Positions 46,521 through 57,032 of a DNA stretch of 64,000 nucleotides are shown one piece after another (position 1 is the first letter of the stretch; each line of letters opens with the position of its first letter). Origin of the DNA: Calliphora vicina (Eukaryota; Arthropoda; Insecta; Diptera; Calliphoridae); NCBI RefSeq assembly GCF_958450345.1, contig NC_088780.1:135856226-135920225 (forward strand). The letters run 5' to 3'. A program made the position numbers and the translations under genes. The notes below the pieces were generated by a model that was not told the origin of the DNA, did no database searches, and worked only from the letters and a program-made list of their open reading frames with translations.

Positions 46521-46767
46521 GTATGTTTTTATGAGTTTTAGTGTAATAAAAACTTAAATAAATATTCAAAATCCCCAAAAAAAAAATTATTCAAAATATT
46601 TAGAAGACTTTTTATGTTTAGAAAATGTTACTAGTGATCTGGAAAGCCTGAAAACTTACTCAATGCTTTGTTTTCTATATGTCCTATAGAAAAAAACCAA
46701 AAAAAATCGATATACATACTCCAAAGCATTTAAACTGTGTTTTATTTATTCCTAAGAGATAATTTTA

Positions 46768-47192
46768 CCTTCATAATAACTGACTTAATGATCTTCGGGT
46801 CAAATTTGACCCAAATAGAAAATAGATTTTTGTTTTTAAAAAACCTAACGTTGACATTTGAAAATAAATTACAGTCATTAAAAATAGGAGTAGAAATACT
46901 ACTTTTTTAAAAAAAGGAGTAGAAATACTACTTTTTTAAAAAAAAGAAGTAGAAATACTACTTTTTTAAAAAAGGAGTAGAAATACTCACTCAAGAAATA
47001 CTAATTTTAAAAAAAAAGGAGTAGAAATACTACTTTTTTAAAAAAGGAGTAGAAATACTACTTTTTTAAGAAAGGAGTAGAAATACTACTTTTAAAAAAA
47101 AGGAGTAGAAATACTACTTTTAAAAAAAAGGAGTAGAAATACTACTTTTAAAAAAAGGATTACGTACATTTTACCCGAAGACCTTATGAAGG
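46768..47192. mobile_element. Probable TIR element enclosing the palindromic minisatellite
   Basis: Left CCTTCATAA...GATCTTCGGGTCAAATTT; right complement CCTTCATAAGGTCTTCGGGT then AAAATGTACG. The left tip has an extra 10 or so bases between the two shared words. Boundaries approximate; no target duplication fixed. Confidence 0.5.
46887..47156 (+). repeat. Palindromic minisatellite, ~28-bp unit, 9 copies
   Basis: Unit GGAGTAGAAATACTACTTTT plus an A/T run of 6-10 bases, repeated nine times; one copy (about 46973-47010) is rearranged (ATACTCACTCAAGAAATACT). Each unit contains the inverted pair AGTAG/CTACT around AAATA, so every unit can form a small hairpin. Later copies have the A/T spacer shortened in the same way, pointing to stepwise expansion. 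Confidence 0.9.
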
Positions 47193-48203
47193 ATAAGAAA
47201 ACCAGTAGTTCCGCAAATATGATGAAGATATATATTGTAGTGCTACCTAAGCTCTGAAAAAATGTAACTTAATTGTGGTTAACAAAAGATCTTTAAGTCC
47301 AAACTAGTTTATATATATTTTTTTGCCAATTTGATTTTCTAAAAACCTAATATAGTTGTTGACATTTGAAATGAAATAAAATTCATAAAATATCAACCAC
47401 TCACTTTTAGAAAAAGGGTGAATTACGGACCGATCCTTACAAAAGTTGGTAGAAAAATTTACCAACTTACCACTTACAATATGCAGTCTATATAGTAAAC
47501 AACCATATTATTTTGTTGCACATTTAGCCTAAAGTCTGTACACGTTTTAACTACTTGTGGTAGACAGTCATTAAACGGCAAAGTTCAATTGTGCAATAAG
47601 AAAAGAAAAAGAAAAAAACAATAATAAAAAAATAACGAAAAAGAAAACAAAACTTGACACAATCACGTTTTAAACGTACATTCAATAATTCATATAAAAA
47701 TGTGATAAAAACAAACTGCTTCGAGTTGAATGTAAAGATTGATGCAATTTCATCCTAGAAATACATAGTGAGGCAGAGTTGCAAATGGTTGAATTACATT
47801 TTATAAAGGTTATATTAAGATACAAAACAAAATTACAAAGAAATGTAGCATTCTAGAAACGCACTCCGAATGATGAATAATAATAAGCATATAAGCTCAA
47901 TACAATTTTAATTGTTTAAATCATTTGCTATATTTAGGAAATTTAAACATTCGTTTGTTTATGAATGTCCAAGAACAATTTTAAGAATCCTATAAGAAAA
48001 TGAAAAATTATCATTTTACCACTGCTTACTGGTTTTGTTTCCAATAACCAATGATGTCCTGAATTAAAGTTGTAGAAGCATTAAATATTTCATGAAATAT
48101 TTGGAAAACAAATCAAAGTTTTACACACATAGCGCAAATTTCATTAATCAAACAAAAGTTATGAGGATCTGTCCATAAATGTACATAATGCTCCTGTCAA
48201 CAG
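47193..48203. other. Gene-free AT-rich spacer
   Basis: Small palindrome GTTGGTAGAAAAATTTACCAAC at about 47445. Nothing else recognised. Confidence 0.4.
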
Positions 48204-48345
48204 TTGACTCCTGACTCATCTACACCCGAAACAATTGAACAAATTCACGATATGGTGTTGGCCAATCGGAGTTTGAAAGTGCGAGAGATTATGGAAGCCA
48301 TAGACATCTCACATGGCTCAGTGGTTTTAATTTTGAATGATCAAG
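48204..48345 (+). pseudogene. mariner transposase N-terminal fragment
   Basis: Reads STPETIEQIHDMVLANRSLK then VREIMEAIDISHGSVVLILN, the second helix-turn-helix of mariner transposases. The remaining catalytic part is absent nearby. Remnant only. Confidence 0.85.
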
Positions 48346-48395
48346 TTCTCATTGTATTGTCAAATGCTGTATATTTGATGAATACATTACTTTAA

Positions 48396-49264
48396 GTAAT
48401 TGTCATAAAGAGAGAGGAAATAAAATGGGTATGAGAAATATTTTCTTTTAAATATAACTAACTGTACTTTTAAAACAAGTTAGATGTTACTTTTTTAATG
48501 GCAGTAAAAATTAAAAAAAAATTATACATTTTATAAATTTCTTTAAATTTTCCATATTTTCCACCAGAATACATTGATTAATATTTATGAAATTGTAACG
48601 AACTATACAATATAAAGAACATGTGACGATAAACTAAGAATTTCTAAAACAAATTCAATTGTTCAATGAAAAGTCTTTTCTTTATGTACAAAAAGCTTTA
48701 TTAAAGATCATTTTGAGATAGAAGAGTTCTAACTTTATAAAAAATTCTGTCATACAGACCCTGAAAATGTAATTAAATTTAAATATCAATATTGAAAATA
48801 TTTTATTTTAAAAATTTGCCAAAACTCTTAATAAAATTTATATGTATTTTGCATTTATAAAAATCAATCTACAACGTTTTGCAGCATTTTTATTGAAGAT
48901 TAATATTATTAAATGTTGCCACAAAACACCTGCCCTATTGTCAAAAAAGCACCTGCATATCATCCTTTTAATATTAAAAAAAATAAACAAACAAAACCAA
49001 AAAAAGCATACATATTGTTAATGCCTGTAAAGCACAGCATCCGTTCTGGAAGCATCATTATCATTGCAATGGGAAGAAAACGACATCTAAAAATAAATAA
49101 AAATTTATACAAAACTAAAGTTTTTGCACCATGCCACTAACAAACCAACAAACATAAAAATAAGGTTCAAATCCAAAAGATACATTTATACTTAATAGCA
49201 CACACATTCATAACTGAATAAACATAACAGCACCTTTAACTACATATATACATACAGATATACA
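48396..49264. other. Gene-free AT-rich spacer
   Basis: No recognisable gene or repeat; open frames are Lys/Asn/Ile-rich as expected from composition. Confidence 0.4.
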
Positions 49265-49266
49265 TA

Positions 49267-49905
49267 CCCAGCGGCGAAATTTTTGAGGCCTTCAGCTATA
49301 AGGCCTTCTGTAAGACCTTCCTGGACCTTTTTTTAGATCCAGTACTCATGCTCGCTTGCCTTCTCAGGAAGACCTTATGGAAGGCCTACCTGCTCCCTTC
49401 TTTTTGTTGCTACAAACGTAGTACAAGCAGAAAATACCGTTAAAAACTCACATTCCAAAGACAAAACTACAAATACAAAAAAATGCAAAAAGTGAAGAGA
49501 AAAAAATAAATAAACTTAAAATAGTTTTGCTTTAATTCTTGGTCAAAGCGGTTGTGAGAATTTTTTACTTGGTCATTATTGGATTTTATTATAAAAAAAT
49601 TAAAATAAATAAGATATCGTTTAGGCCGGGTAAGTTATTAAATTTTAAACATAGTTTAGGCTTAATCAAAGATACAATTTATTTAACAAAATTTATTTAC
49701 AAAAGGCCTGAAAACAAGCCTGTGAAGAAGGCCTGCTACCAGGCCTGTTGAAGAAGGCCTTCTATCAGGCCTGTTAAAGAAGGCCTTGGCTGGCTAGGAC
49801 ATCGTGTGTAAAAAATGTATGAGTATGGAATGGGTCAATAAGTCCTTGTGTCTGCTAAATAAGGCCTTCCAGAAGGCCTGCTTACTACTTCTTTTCGCCG
49901 CTGGG
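49267..49905. mobile_element. 639-bp TIR element with AGGCCT-rich interior, TA flanks
   Basis: Tips CCCAGCGGCGAAA and complement TTTTCGCCGCTGGG; TA outside both (49265-49266 and 49906-49907). The interior carries about fifteen AAGGCCTTC / CAGGCCTG words clustered toward each end in both orientations. No transposase frame. Confidence 0.8.
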
Positions 49906-50198
49906 TAGATACTGTATATTCATGGCTCCACCACTACTACTGCCACCAAAAATCGAAAGCCACAATACTCTCGGTTTGAAAATTATTGGTTACAATGCAG
50001 TTTTCGTTGAAAATACTCAGCTTTTAGCAGAGCCTCACTATAGTTTGTTTTAAATGGGGGTTAATTTAAGTGATAGCTCGTAATGCGAGCAGCATGTGAA
50101 AAGAAGTCCTATGTCAACCAAAATATTTTTTGCTAATCATTATTTTAAAATATTCTTAGGTGATGGGTTTATGCGGCTCGGTAAACTGAATACATATT

Positions 50199-50422
50199 TG
50201 GTCAATTCACAGGGTCTCCTATCATGTCATAATGTTCTAATATTTCACGACTCGGCGGCTCGGCTTAACTGACTCTTAGGCGTTCGGAGCAGGTCTCTGC
50301 TGGTTGGTTACGCGAAAGACAATAAACATTGCTTGAAAGGCAATAACAACATTTTCAAACCATTTTAAAATATTAGGACATTATGACAATATGACATGAT
50401 AGGAGACCTTGTGAATTGGCCA
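50199..50422. mobile_element. 224-bp foldback MITE, ATT target duplication, relative of the gamma-COP intron element
   Basis: Tips TGGTCAATTCACAGGGTCTC and complement TGGCCAATTCACAAGGTCTC, both followed by CTATCATGTCATA...ATGTNCTAATATTT. ATT on both sides (50196-50198 and 50423-50425). Shares ATTCACA.GGTC and TGTCATAATGTCCTAATA-type words with 4006-4246. The middle is an unrelated GC-richer stretch (CGACTCGGCGGCTCGGC...). Confidence 0.82.
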
Positions 50423-50459
50423 ATTTATTTTTTTTAATACAAATTGTAAGAAACGACAA

Positions 50460-50820
50460 AGTCACAGTTTGGTGTGGATTTTGGGATTTTGGGCATCATC
50501 GGTCCTTATTTCTAAGCGAATGACCGTCAACGACGATGTGCCACTTTGGACATTCTGCAAGAGCGATTTAAGGGCATGGTCATCTTACGTGGAGATGATG
50601 CAAACTGACCACCGAGATCGTGAGATTTGACACCGTTAGACTTTTGTGGGGTTTTCTTAAATCGCAGGTCTATGCGAATAAGCCACAGCGGACCTCCAAG
50701 CCAACATAATCCTTGCCAACGGTCATATTCAACAAGATTTATGTCCCAGAGTCATGGAAAATTGGATATATCGGATGCGCCAGAGTCATGGAAAATTGGA
50801 CATTTGCACGATCTTATATT
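50460..50820 (+). pseudogene. Tc1/mariner-type transposase C-terminal remnant
   Basis: In shifting frames: VTVWCGFW, then after several breaks a DLTPLDF motif (50622-50640), followed in another frame by NIILANGHIQQDLCPRVMEN. That pattern (SxDLTPLDFFLWG...Y/ANKP...I...L..VxxNW) is a common insect mariner-like transposase C-terminus. A 34-bp tandem duplication of CCAGAGTCATGGAAAATTGG occurs at 50746 and 50780. Confidence 0.7.
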
Positions 50821-50839
50821 ACATACATAATTGCATCTA

Positions 50840-50945
50840 GAGATGCCAAACGGGGAATCCCGTTCCCGAAAATCCCGAGGTTTTCGGGATTTCTTAAACC
50901 CCGAAGCCCGGAATTTTTTAATTTTAAATCCCGGGATTTTCAATA
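50840..50945. repeat. CCCGGGATT-type low-complexity inverted repeat
   Basis: Words AAATCCCG, GGGATTT, CCCGAAAATCCCGAGG and TTTTCGGGATTTC alternate in both orientations. Repeat-driven open frames are not genes. Confidence 0.55.
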
Positions 50946-51424
50946 AAATGCTGTCTTAAGAACCCTCACTAGCTGCCTTCAAATAACATGCGAACAACTT
51001 CTTTATAAAGAAGCAGTGGGTCTAAGGGTTGGTGAACTCAACGCCATGTTGACGCAACAATTCCTTGTGCTATAGTTATAATCTGTAACACTTTATAATT
51101 TCGGAATGAATTTGTAGAGTTTTGTGTTCGATTTTAACAGAAAAAAATGGTATTAAAATTAAATATACATAAACTGGTAACACTATACAACAAAATTAAA
51201 ATTTTTCCCAAAATTACAAGGTCCGAGCAATAAATTTTGACAGAGGAGACAAAAAAAACACGTGTATCGGCGTTTTGAATGTTTAAATCTGAATTTCATT
51301 TGAGGGGCACATTCTTATTGTTAATCGGCATAAGAAACCATGTGATCCTTACATTTTAGGTATAAAATGTGTTCAGCAAATTTATGTAAAATGTTACGGA
51401 GAACATTTTTGTAAAATATGTTAA

Positions 51425-51508
51425 CCCTCTAAATCCTCAAGGCATGGGTCTTTTTTGTCCTTCTTTAAAAAAAGAGCAAAAACACCATTAAAATAGGGAT
51501 TTAAGGGG
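51425..51508. mobile_element. 84-bp TTAA-flanked mini-element
   Basis: TTAA-CCCTCTAAATCC at the left and GGATTTAAGGGG-TTAA at the right (TTAA at 51421-51424 and 51509-51512). Inverted tips of about 12 bp. piggyBac-like by target and CCC tips. Confidence 0.65.
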
Positions 51509-51512
51509 TTAA

Positions 51513-52297
51513 AATATTCCCCAAAAATATTATCCGTGGAATTTTACTATAAGTCCCTGAATACACCAAAACGGAAAATTCAACCGGAAAGTCAGAAATA
51601 AGACACACGATCTACAGATTGTAGTCATTTGTTTTACATTCGTATACATTTCGTGAAATCAACACATCTACTCTGATTATTTCTCTTCGGGAACTAACAA
51701 TTTATACATATGTATGTATTTTTATATTTCCATGTCAATTTTATTGGGTAGGAGAGCATTTTTTAAATTTCTCTTCCCCCATAACACGTATCTGATAGTT
51801 TAAACCACAAAAGAATACAATAATCTTAAGACCGGTTTAGCCTACTATTTTTGGTAAAATTGTTGATGTTGAGTTTTATTTCTTTTGTTGTGGTTGTTGT
51901 TGTTGTATGGTTTGAGGTGTTTTTTCTTTATTCAATGTGGATTAAATGGACACATGGTTTAATGTTGTACGAGTATGTCTAAGTACGTAGATATGTATGT
52001 TGTATGCTGCACAGTCAGCAACATGCTGTGAATTGTGGGAATTTAAATCGCGTGAGCGCAAGTGATCCAGTCTTTAGTTACCGCCAAAAAAATACATTCT
52101 TACATATCTGCACTCTTATAAACTTTCGTACTTATATGTTTTTGTTTAAAAATCTATAGATGTATGTATGTACATATGTATGTATGTTGTTCGTCCATTA
52201 ACATCTTGATGAATTTAACGTACAAAGTACCTATAAAGTAAAGTTCCAAGTCTTATTAACAACCAACAACTACCAACAACCAATAAAACCAATATAA
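51513..52297. other. Gene-free spacer
   Basis: GTTGTTGTTGT and ATGTATGTA microsatellite runs (51890 and 52160); no gene. Confidence 0.4.
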
Positions 52298-55277
52298 TCT
52301 ATATATATAAAAGAGTAACGTTACTGACTGACTGACTGACTGACTGATTCATCATCGCACAGCCCAAACGGCTGAAGCTAGAATCACGAAATTTTAACTG
52401 TGGGTTCCTCCCTCCCCAAAACGATCCGATAAGAAGGGATTTTTGGAAATTCGAACGTTTAGGGGGTAAAAAAGGGTAAAAACGGGTAAATTCGGTAACC
52501 TTATATCTTCAAAACTAATAAAGATACAAAAAAACTTAAAATAGCATGTTACTCCATTTAAAAAATAAGCTGACAGGTGTTTCGTACTTTTTGGAAATTC
52601 GAAACTTTTAGGGGATAAAACGGGTAAAAACTGTATTTTGGTACTTTTTTTGCACCCTATGTATCTTTTAAACCAATAAACATAGAAACAAATTTTAAAT
52701 CGTATTCTTTAATTAACAAAAAATAAAAAATATAAGTTTGGTACTTTTTGGAAATTCGAACCTTTAAGGGATAAAAATTGTGTTAATTTTTGGTACTTTT
52801 TCATAAAATATGTTTTTCTATAATTTGACATAGACATACGAATATTTTATTATGAGCTCCCACCACGTTACAGAAATTTATTTGAATGAAATTGTCACCT
52901 CAATGGGGATAAAAAAGGTACCAAAAAGGGGATAAAATCGGGAAAATACATTATATTTGAAATTATTAAGCCAATTTTGATAATTTTTTTTAACGTTGGT
53001 TCCTGGATTCATACAAAAATTAACTAACAGCGTGTTATTTGGAACTCGAGTATCAAGGTGTATATTGGGCCAAATCCGGGTAAACAGTTTGGTACTTTTT
53101 TTAAAACATATTTATTCTTGGGCACATTAACACAGATTTTAATATTTTGATACATACATGCCTATAGCATAAACAATTTTGGCAAAATGGAATATTTTTA
53201 AATTTCAAACTTGAGGGGTGTTCAAGTAAGAAAAGGGAAATTGGTACTTATCTCCTAATGGTACTTTTTTAAAATATTAAATTATTTCAGTTATCGACAT
53301 TAAAGTTAGCTGATTTGTATCTGAGTGAAGTTTGTGTTAGGCATAGGGTATAATATTTAGGCATCAAAATGTGTGAACAGAACTATAGGTACTTTTTTGT
53401 TCTTCTAATGGTACTTTTTTGAAATTTCTATAACAACGGACTTAGAAACATGAAATTAAACATATATGGTCCTAAGTGAGTGAGAATTCTAGGGGGAGAC
53501 TTTTTGGTACTTTTTCTTTATTGGAATGGTACTTTTTGTAATTTCTTCACTAATGAACCTAGAAACATAAAATAAAGCTTATATATAAACCGAGTGAGTA
53601 GGAAACCACAAGTGTGGGTTTTTTGGTACTTTTTCTATATTCTAATGGTACTTTTTTGAATTTTCTATAACAATGGACTTAGAAACATGAAATTAAGCAT
53701 ATATGGTCCTAGGTGAGTGAAAATTCTAGGGGGAGACTTTTTGGTACTTTTTCTTTATTCTAATGGTACTTTTTTGAATTTTCTATAACAATGAACTTAG
53801 AAACATGAAAATAAGCATATATGGCCCTAAGTGAGTGAGAATTCTAGGGGGAGACTTTTTGGTACTTTTTCTTTATTCGAATGGTACTTTTTGTAATTTC
53901 TTCGCCAATGAACCTAAAAACATGAAATTAAGCTTATACGGACCGGAGTGAGTGGGAATCTATAAGTGACTGCTTTTTGGTACTTTTTCTATATTCTAAT
54001 GGTACTTTTTGAATTTTCTGTAATAATGGACATAGAAATATGAAGTTAAGCATATATGGTTCTAAGTAAGTGAGAATTCTAGGGGGAGAGTTTTTGGTAC
54101 TTTTTGTTTATTCTAATGGTACTTTTTTGAATTTTCTATAACAATGAACTTAGAAACATGAAATTAAGCATACACGGTCCTAAGTCAGTGAGAATTCTAG
54201 GTGGAGACTTTTTGGTACTTTTTCTCTATTCGAATGGTACTTTTTGTAATTTCTTCACCAATGAACCTAGAAACATGAAGTAAAGCTTATTTGGACCGGA
54301 GTGAGTGAGAATCCACAAGTGCCTGATTTTTGGTACTTTTTGTATATTGTAGCGGTACTTTTTGAATTTTCTGTAATAATCGCCATAAAAATATGAAATT
54401 AATCGTATATGTTCTAAAGTGAGTGAGAATTCTAGGGGGAGACTTTTTGGTACTTTTTCTTTATTCTAATGGTACTTTTTAGAATTTTTTATAACAATGA
54501 ACTTAGAAACATGATATTAATCGTATATGTTCTAAAGTGAGTGAGAATTCTAGGGATAGACTTTTTGGTACTTTTTCTTTATTCGAATGGTACTTTTTGT
54601 AATTTCTTCACCAATTAACCTAAAACCATGAAATTAAGCTTATATGGGAGTGAGTGGGAAACCACAAGTGGGGGCTTTTTGGTACTTTTTATATATTCTA
54701 ATGGTACTTCTTGAATTTTCTGTAATAATGGACATAGAAATATGAAATTAGGCGTCTATGGTCCCAAGTGAGTGAAAATTCAAGGCGCTTGGTACTTTTT
54801 CTTTGTTCTCATACGTACTTTTGTGAATTTACTATAATAATGGACCTAGCGTTTCCAAAAAACCAAAGAATTTCAAAACCGCGGTTTCATTTTTTTTTTG
54901 GGTTTTGTGATAATTTTTAAATATTAATTGTTATAGAAACAAAATTAGTTGATATATAGGAAAGGCTATACAAATTTAAAATTCAAAATTGACGGGTTAT
55001 GGTTTAGTGAATGAGAATTCAGAAGTGATAATCAATGGTACTATTTGTTTATTGCAATGGTACTTTTTGAATATTTTATAATAATTTTAGGCACACATGA
55101 TTTTAAATGAATTTGAATTCACAAAAGTTGACTTTAGTGGTAACTTTCTTTTGCATTTTCTATAATAATGGATCCAGAACTATGAAATTAGACATTTACA
55201 ATTAGATTCACAAAGGGAGACTTAATAGTACTATTTCATTCTTCTAATTGGGGTGGCGAAGCGCACCGGTATGCTAG
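52298..55277 (+). mobile_element. 2.98-kb non-autonomous Helitron
   Basis: 5' end TCTATATATATAAAAGAGTA preceded by A; 3' end ...CGGTATGCTAG followed by T. These fit Helitron rules: TC start, CTRR end, insertion between A and T, no target duplication. A hairpin lies just before the 3' end at 55252-55267 (stem GGTG.CG / CGCACC, loop AAG), 7 nt upstream of CTAG. A TGACTGACTGAC run and CACAGCCCAAACGGCTGAAG near the 5' end are familiar from insect Helitrons. No Rep/helicase frame, so it depends on another copy. The interior is a tandem array (next entry). Confidence 0.88.
53388..54840 (+). repeat. 118-bp tandem array with 354-bp higher-order periodicity inside the Helitron
   Basis: The word TTTTTGGTACTTTTT marks each unit. 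The GGTAC starts fall at 53388, 53506, 53625, 53743, 53861, 53979, 54096, 54214, 54332, 54449, 54567, 54681 and 54791, i.e. a step of 117-119 for most of the array. Every third unit (53506, 53861, 54214, 54567) has the variant TTTGTAATTTCTTCACC, and the unit after each of those is preceded by CCACAAGTG or a close form. The array is therefore a trimer higher-order repeat of about 354 bp, roughly four times. A looser ~150-bp version of the same words occurs upstream (52430-53280). Confidence 0.9.
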
Positions 55278-55975
55278 TATTAAATAAAGCTCTATTGTTT
55301 TGGCTTTTTGTTTTGTTTTTTTTTTATTGCTATTGGAGGGTTTGTCTGTCTGCCTATTTGCCTTGTATGTATTTGTTTTTGTTCCACACAAAAATTTGGT
55401 TTAATTTTCTTTTGTTCGTACTGTTTTATGCATATAATATTTTTGTTGTTATTATTGTTGTTGCTGCCTACAAATTTAAAACAACTGAAAAAGTAGTATT
55501 TATTTTTTTATACCCAGCCCCTACAGTATGTATGTATTTTAATTTTTTCATAACGTTTGTATCATTAAACTTATGTATGTCCAGTTTATTTAACAAATTA
55601 ACAATTGCAATCCAAAATAATCTGCTCCTTTCATAAACGTACGAAACGTACAAAAAAACACTAATAAAGAGTTGGCAAATTTGAGGTTAAAAAGTTGGAA
55701 AATTTTAACCATGAAACTCTTTAAACCGTTTGTATAGAATAGGCTTTTTGAAAAAACTGAACGAAAGCAATGAATTGTTCAACAAAATCATCTTTTGAGA
55801 TCATTTTCAATACTGCGGTTATGTAAACAAACTAATGTTTTCATCAGTGATCTTTGGTTTAAACAAGTCAGCGCAACAAGCCGCTGCCGGTCATACAGCT
55901 CAGTTGTTGCATGAGAGTTTTCACGTTCGCTTAATTGCTCGATTTGGATGATTTTCTATTTGGCCATTTGATGTA
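55278..55975. other. Gene-free spacer
   Basis: T-rich; the open frame across 55253-55636 is Phe/Leu/Tyr-rich as expected of poly-T DNA and begins inside the Helitron tail. Not called as a gene. Confidence 0.4.
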
Positions 55976-56397
55976 CTACGTGATGTATGTAGGTGGCCAT
56001 TTACCCGACATCATATTCCATTATTAATTTCCATATTTCTACTTTCAATATTATTGAAGTAAACTTAAAGAAGTTCTAATTTACATAGCCTTTAATCTGT
56101 TAATATATTGCATTTTAATCGGTTCAGTAGTTTCGGAGTTATAATACCAAATTGAAGCAAAACATATTTTTTTACGTGAAAATAGCAAATTTTTGTGTTT
56201 TAAAAAACTCATAAAAAATCGAAAAGGACAGAACTTGTTCAGGTTTATTACTTTGTTGTAAAGCCGCATATAATAGCAACAAAATGAGATATATATCATA
56301 CAAATCAAATCTATATAGTGGTTAGTGAAGCCTTTTTTTGATGTTGACCTGTGTAATAGAATATGATGTCGGGCAAATGACCACCTACATCACGTAG
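55976..56397. mobile_element. 422-bp TIR element
   Basis: TIR CTACGTGATGTATGTAGGTG then GCCATTTACCCGACATCATA; complement at the right end CTACGTGATGTAGGTGGTCA then TTTGCCCGACATCATATTC (a 4-bp difference between arms). The interior 56040-56310 is shared with 59480-59745. Target duplication not evident. Confidence 0.75.
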
Positions 56398-57032
56398 GCA
56401 GACGCCCATATTTTTAACATGTATTTAAGCCAATTTACTAACTTACATAAAATTTTGTTTGGTATATGTTTCAGATACTTTATTAATAATTTACTTTTAG
56501 TTATATCAAAATATTTTTAAGTAATACTAATGTTCAAATTCAAAAAAATCCGTCTTAAAAAACAGTTTTGTCAAAAACTCAAAAAGTTAAAGGAAACCGG
56601 TCGATTTTACAAAGATGAAAAAAACGGTTCATCGGTTTTTTCGGTTTCGGTTTTGGCTACAGAGTATGACCGTTTTAATAATTGAAGCTTTTGACGAACT
56701 TCATCTTCATCATAAAAAAAATTCGAAATTTTCGGATTTATTTCAAAAAGAAAAATTTTAGTATAAAAAGCTACCAAAGTATATGTATAAAAGTACCAAT
56801 AAATTTTATCTAATAATTATTAAGCTAAATTTTAAAAACATTTGATATCTATCATTTAAAATTTTAATTAGGCTTAAGTTCATTTTTATTATATTTTATT
56901 TGTAATAATTCAAAGAATATCACTGAATACTAAAATTTTAGAATGAATACCTTATTGCAATAGATCTAATAAATGTTTTTTACGCTGATGATATATATTT
57001 TTCACTTAAATTAATTTAAAATATGAGAAATC
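56398..57032. other. Gene-free spacer
   Basis: AT-rich with a CGGTTTTTTCGGTTTCGG patch near 56625 like that at 46384-46520. Confidence 0.4.

Noticed and set aside
46887..47156. A CRISPR-like array
   Set aside because: Repeats are contiguous with A/T-run spacers of the same composition, there are no unique spacers, and the DNA is from an animal genome.
50752..50943. Arg/Lys/Pro-rich minus-strand frame
   Set aside because: Generated by CCCGGGATT-type low-complexity inverted words.
55253..55636. 127-codon Phe/Tyr/Leu-rich frame resembling a membrane protein
   Set aside because: It starts inside the Helitron 3' hairpin and reads T-rich low-complexity DNA, which always looks hydrophobic; no family resemblance.
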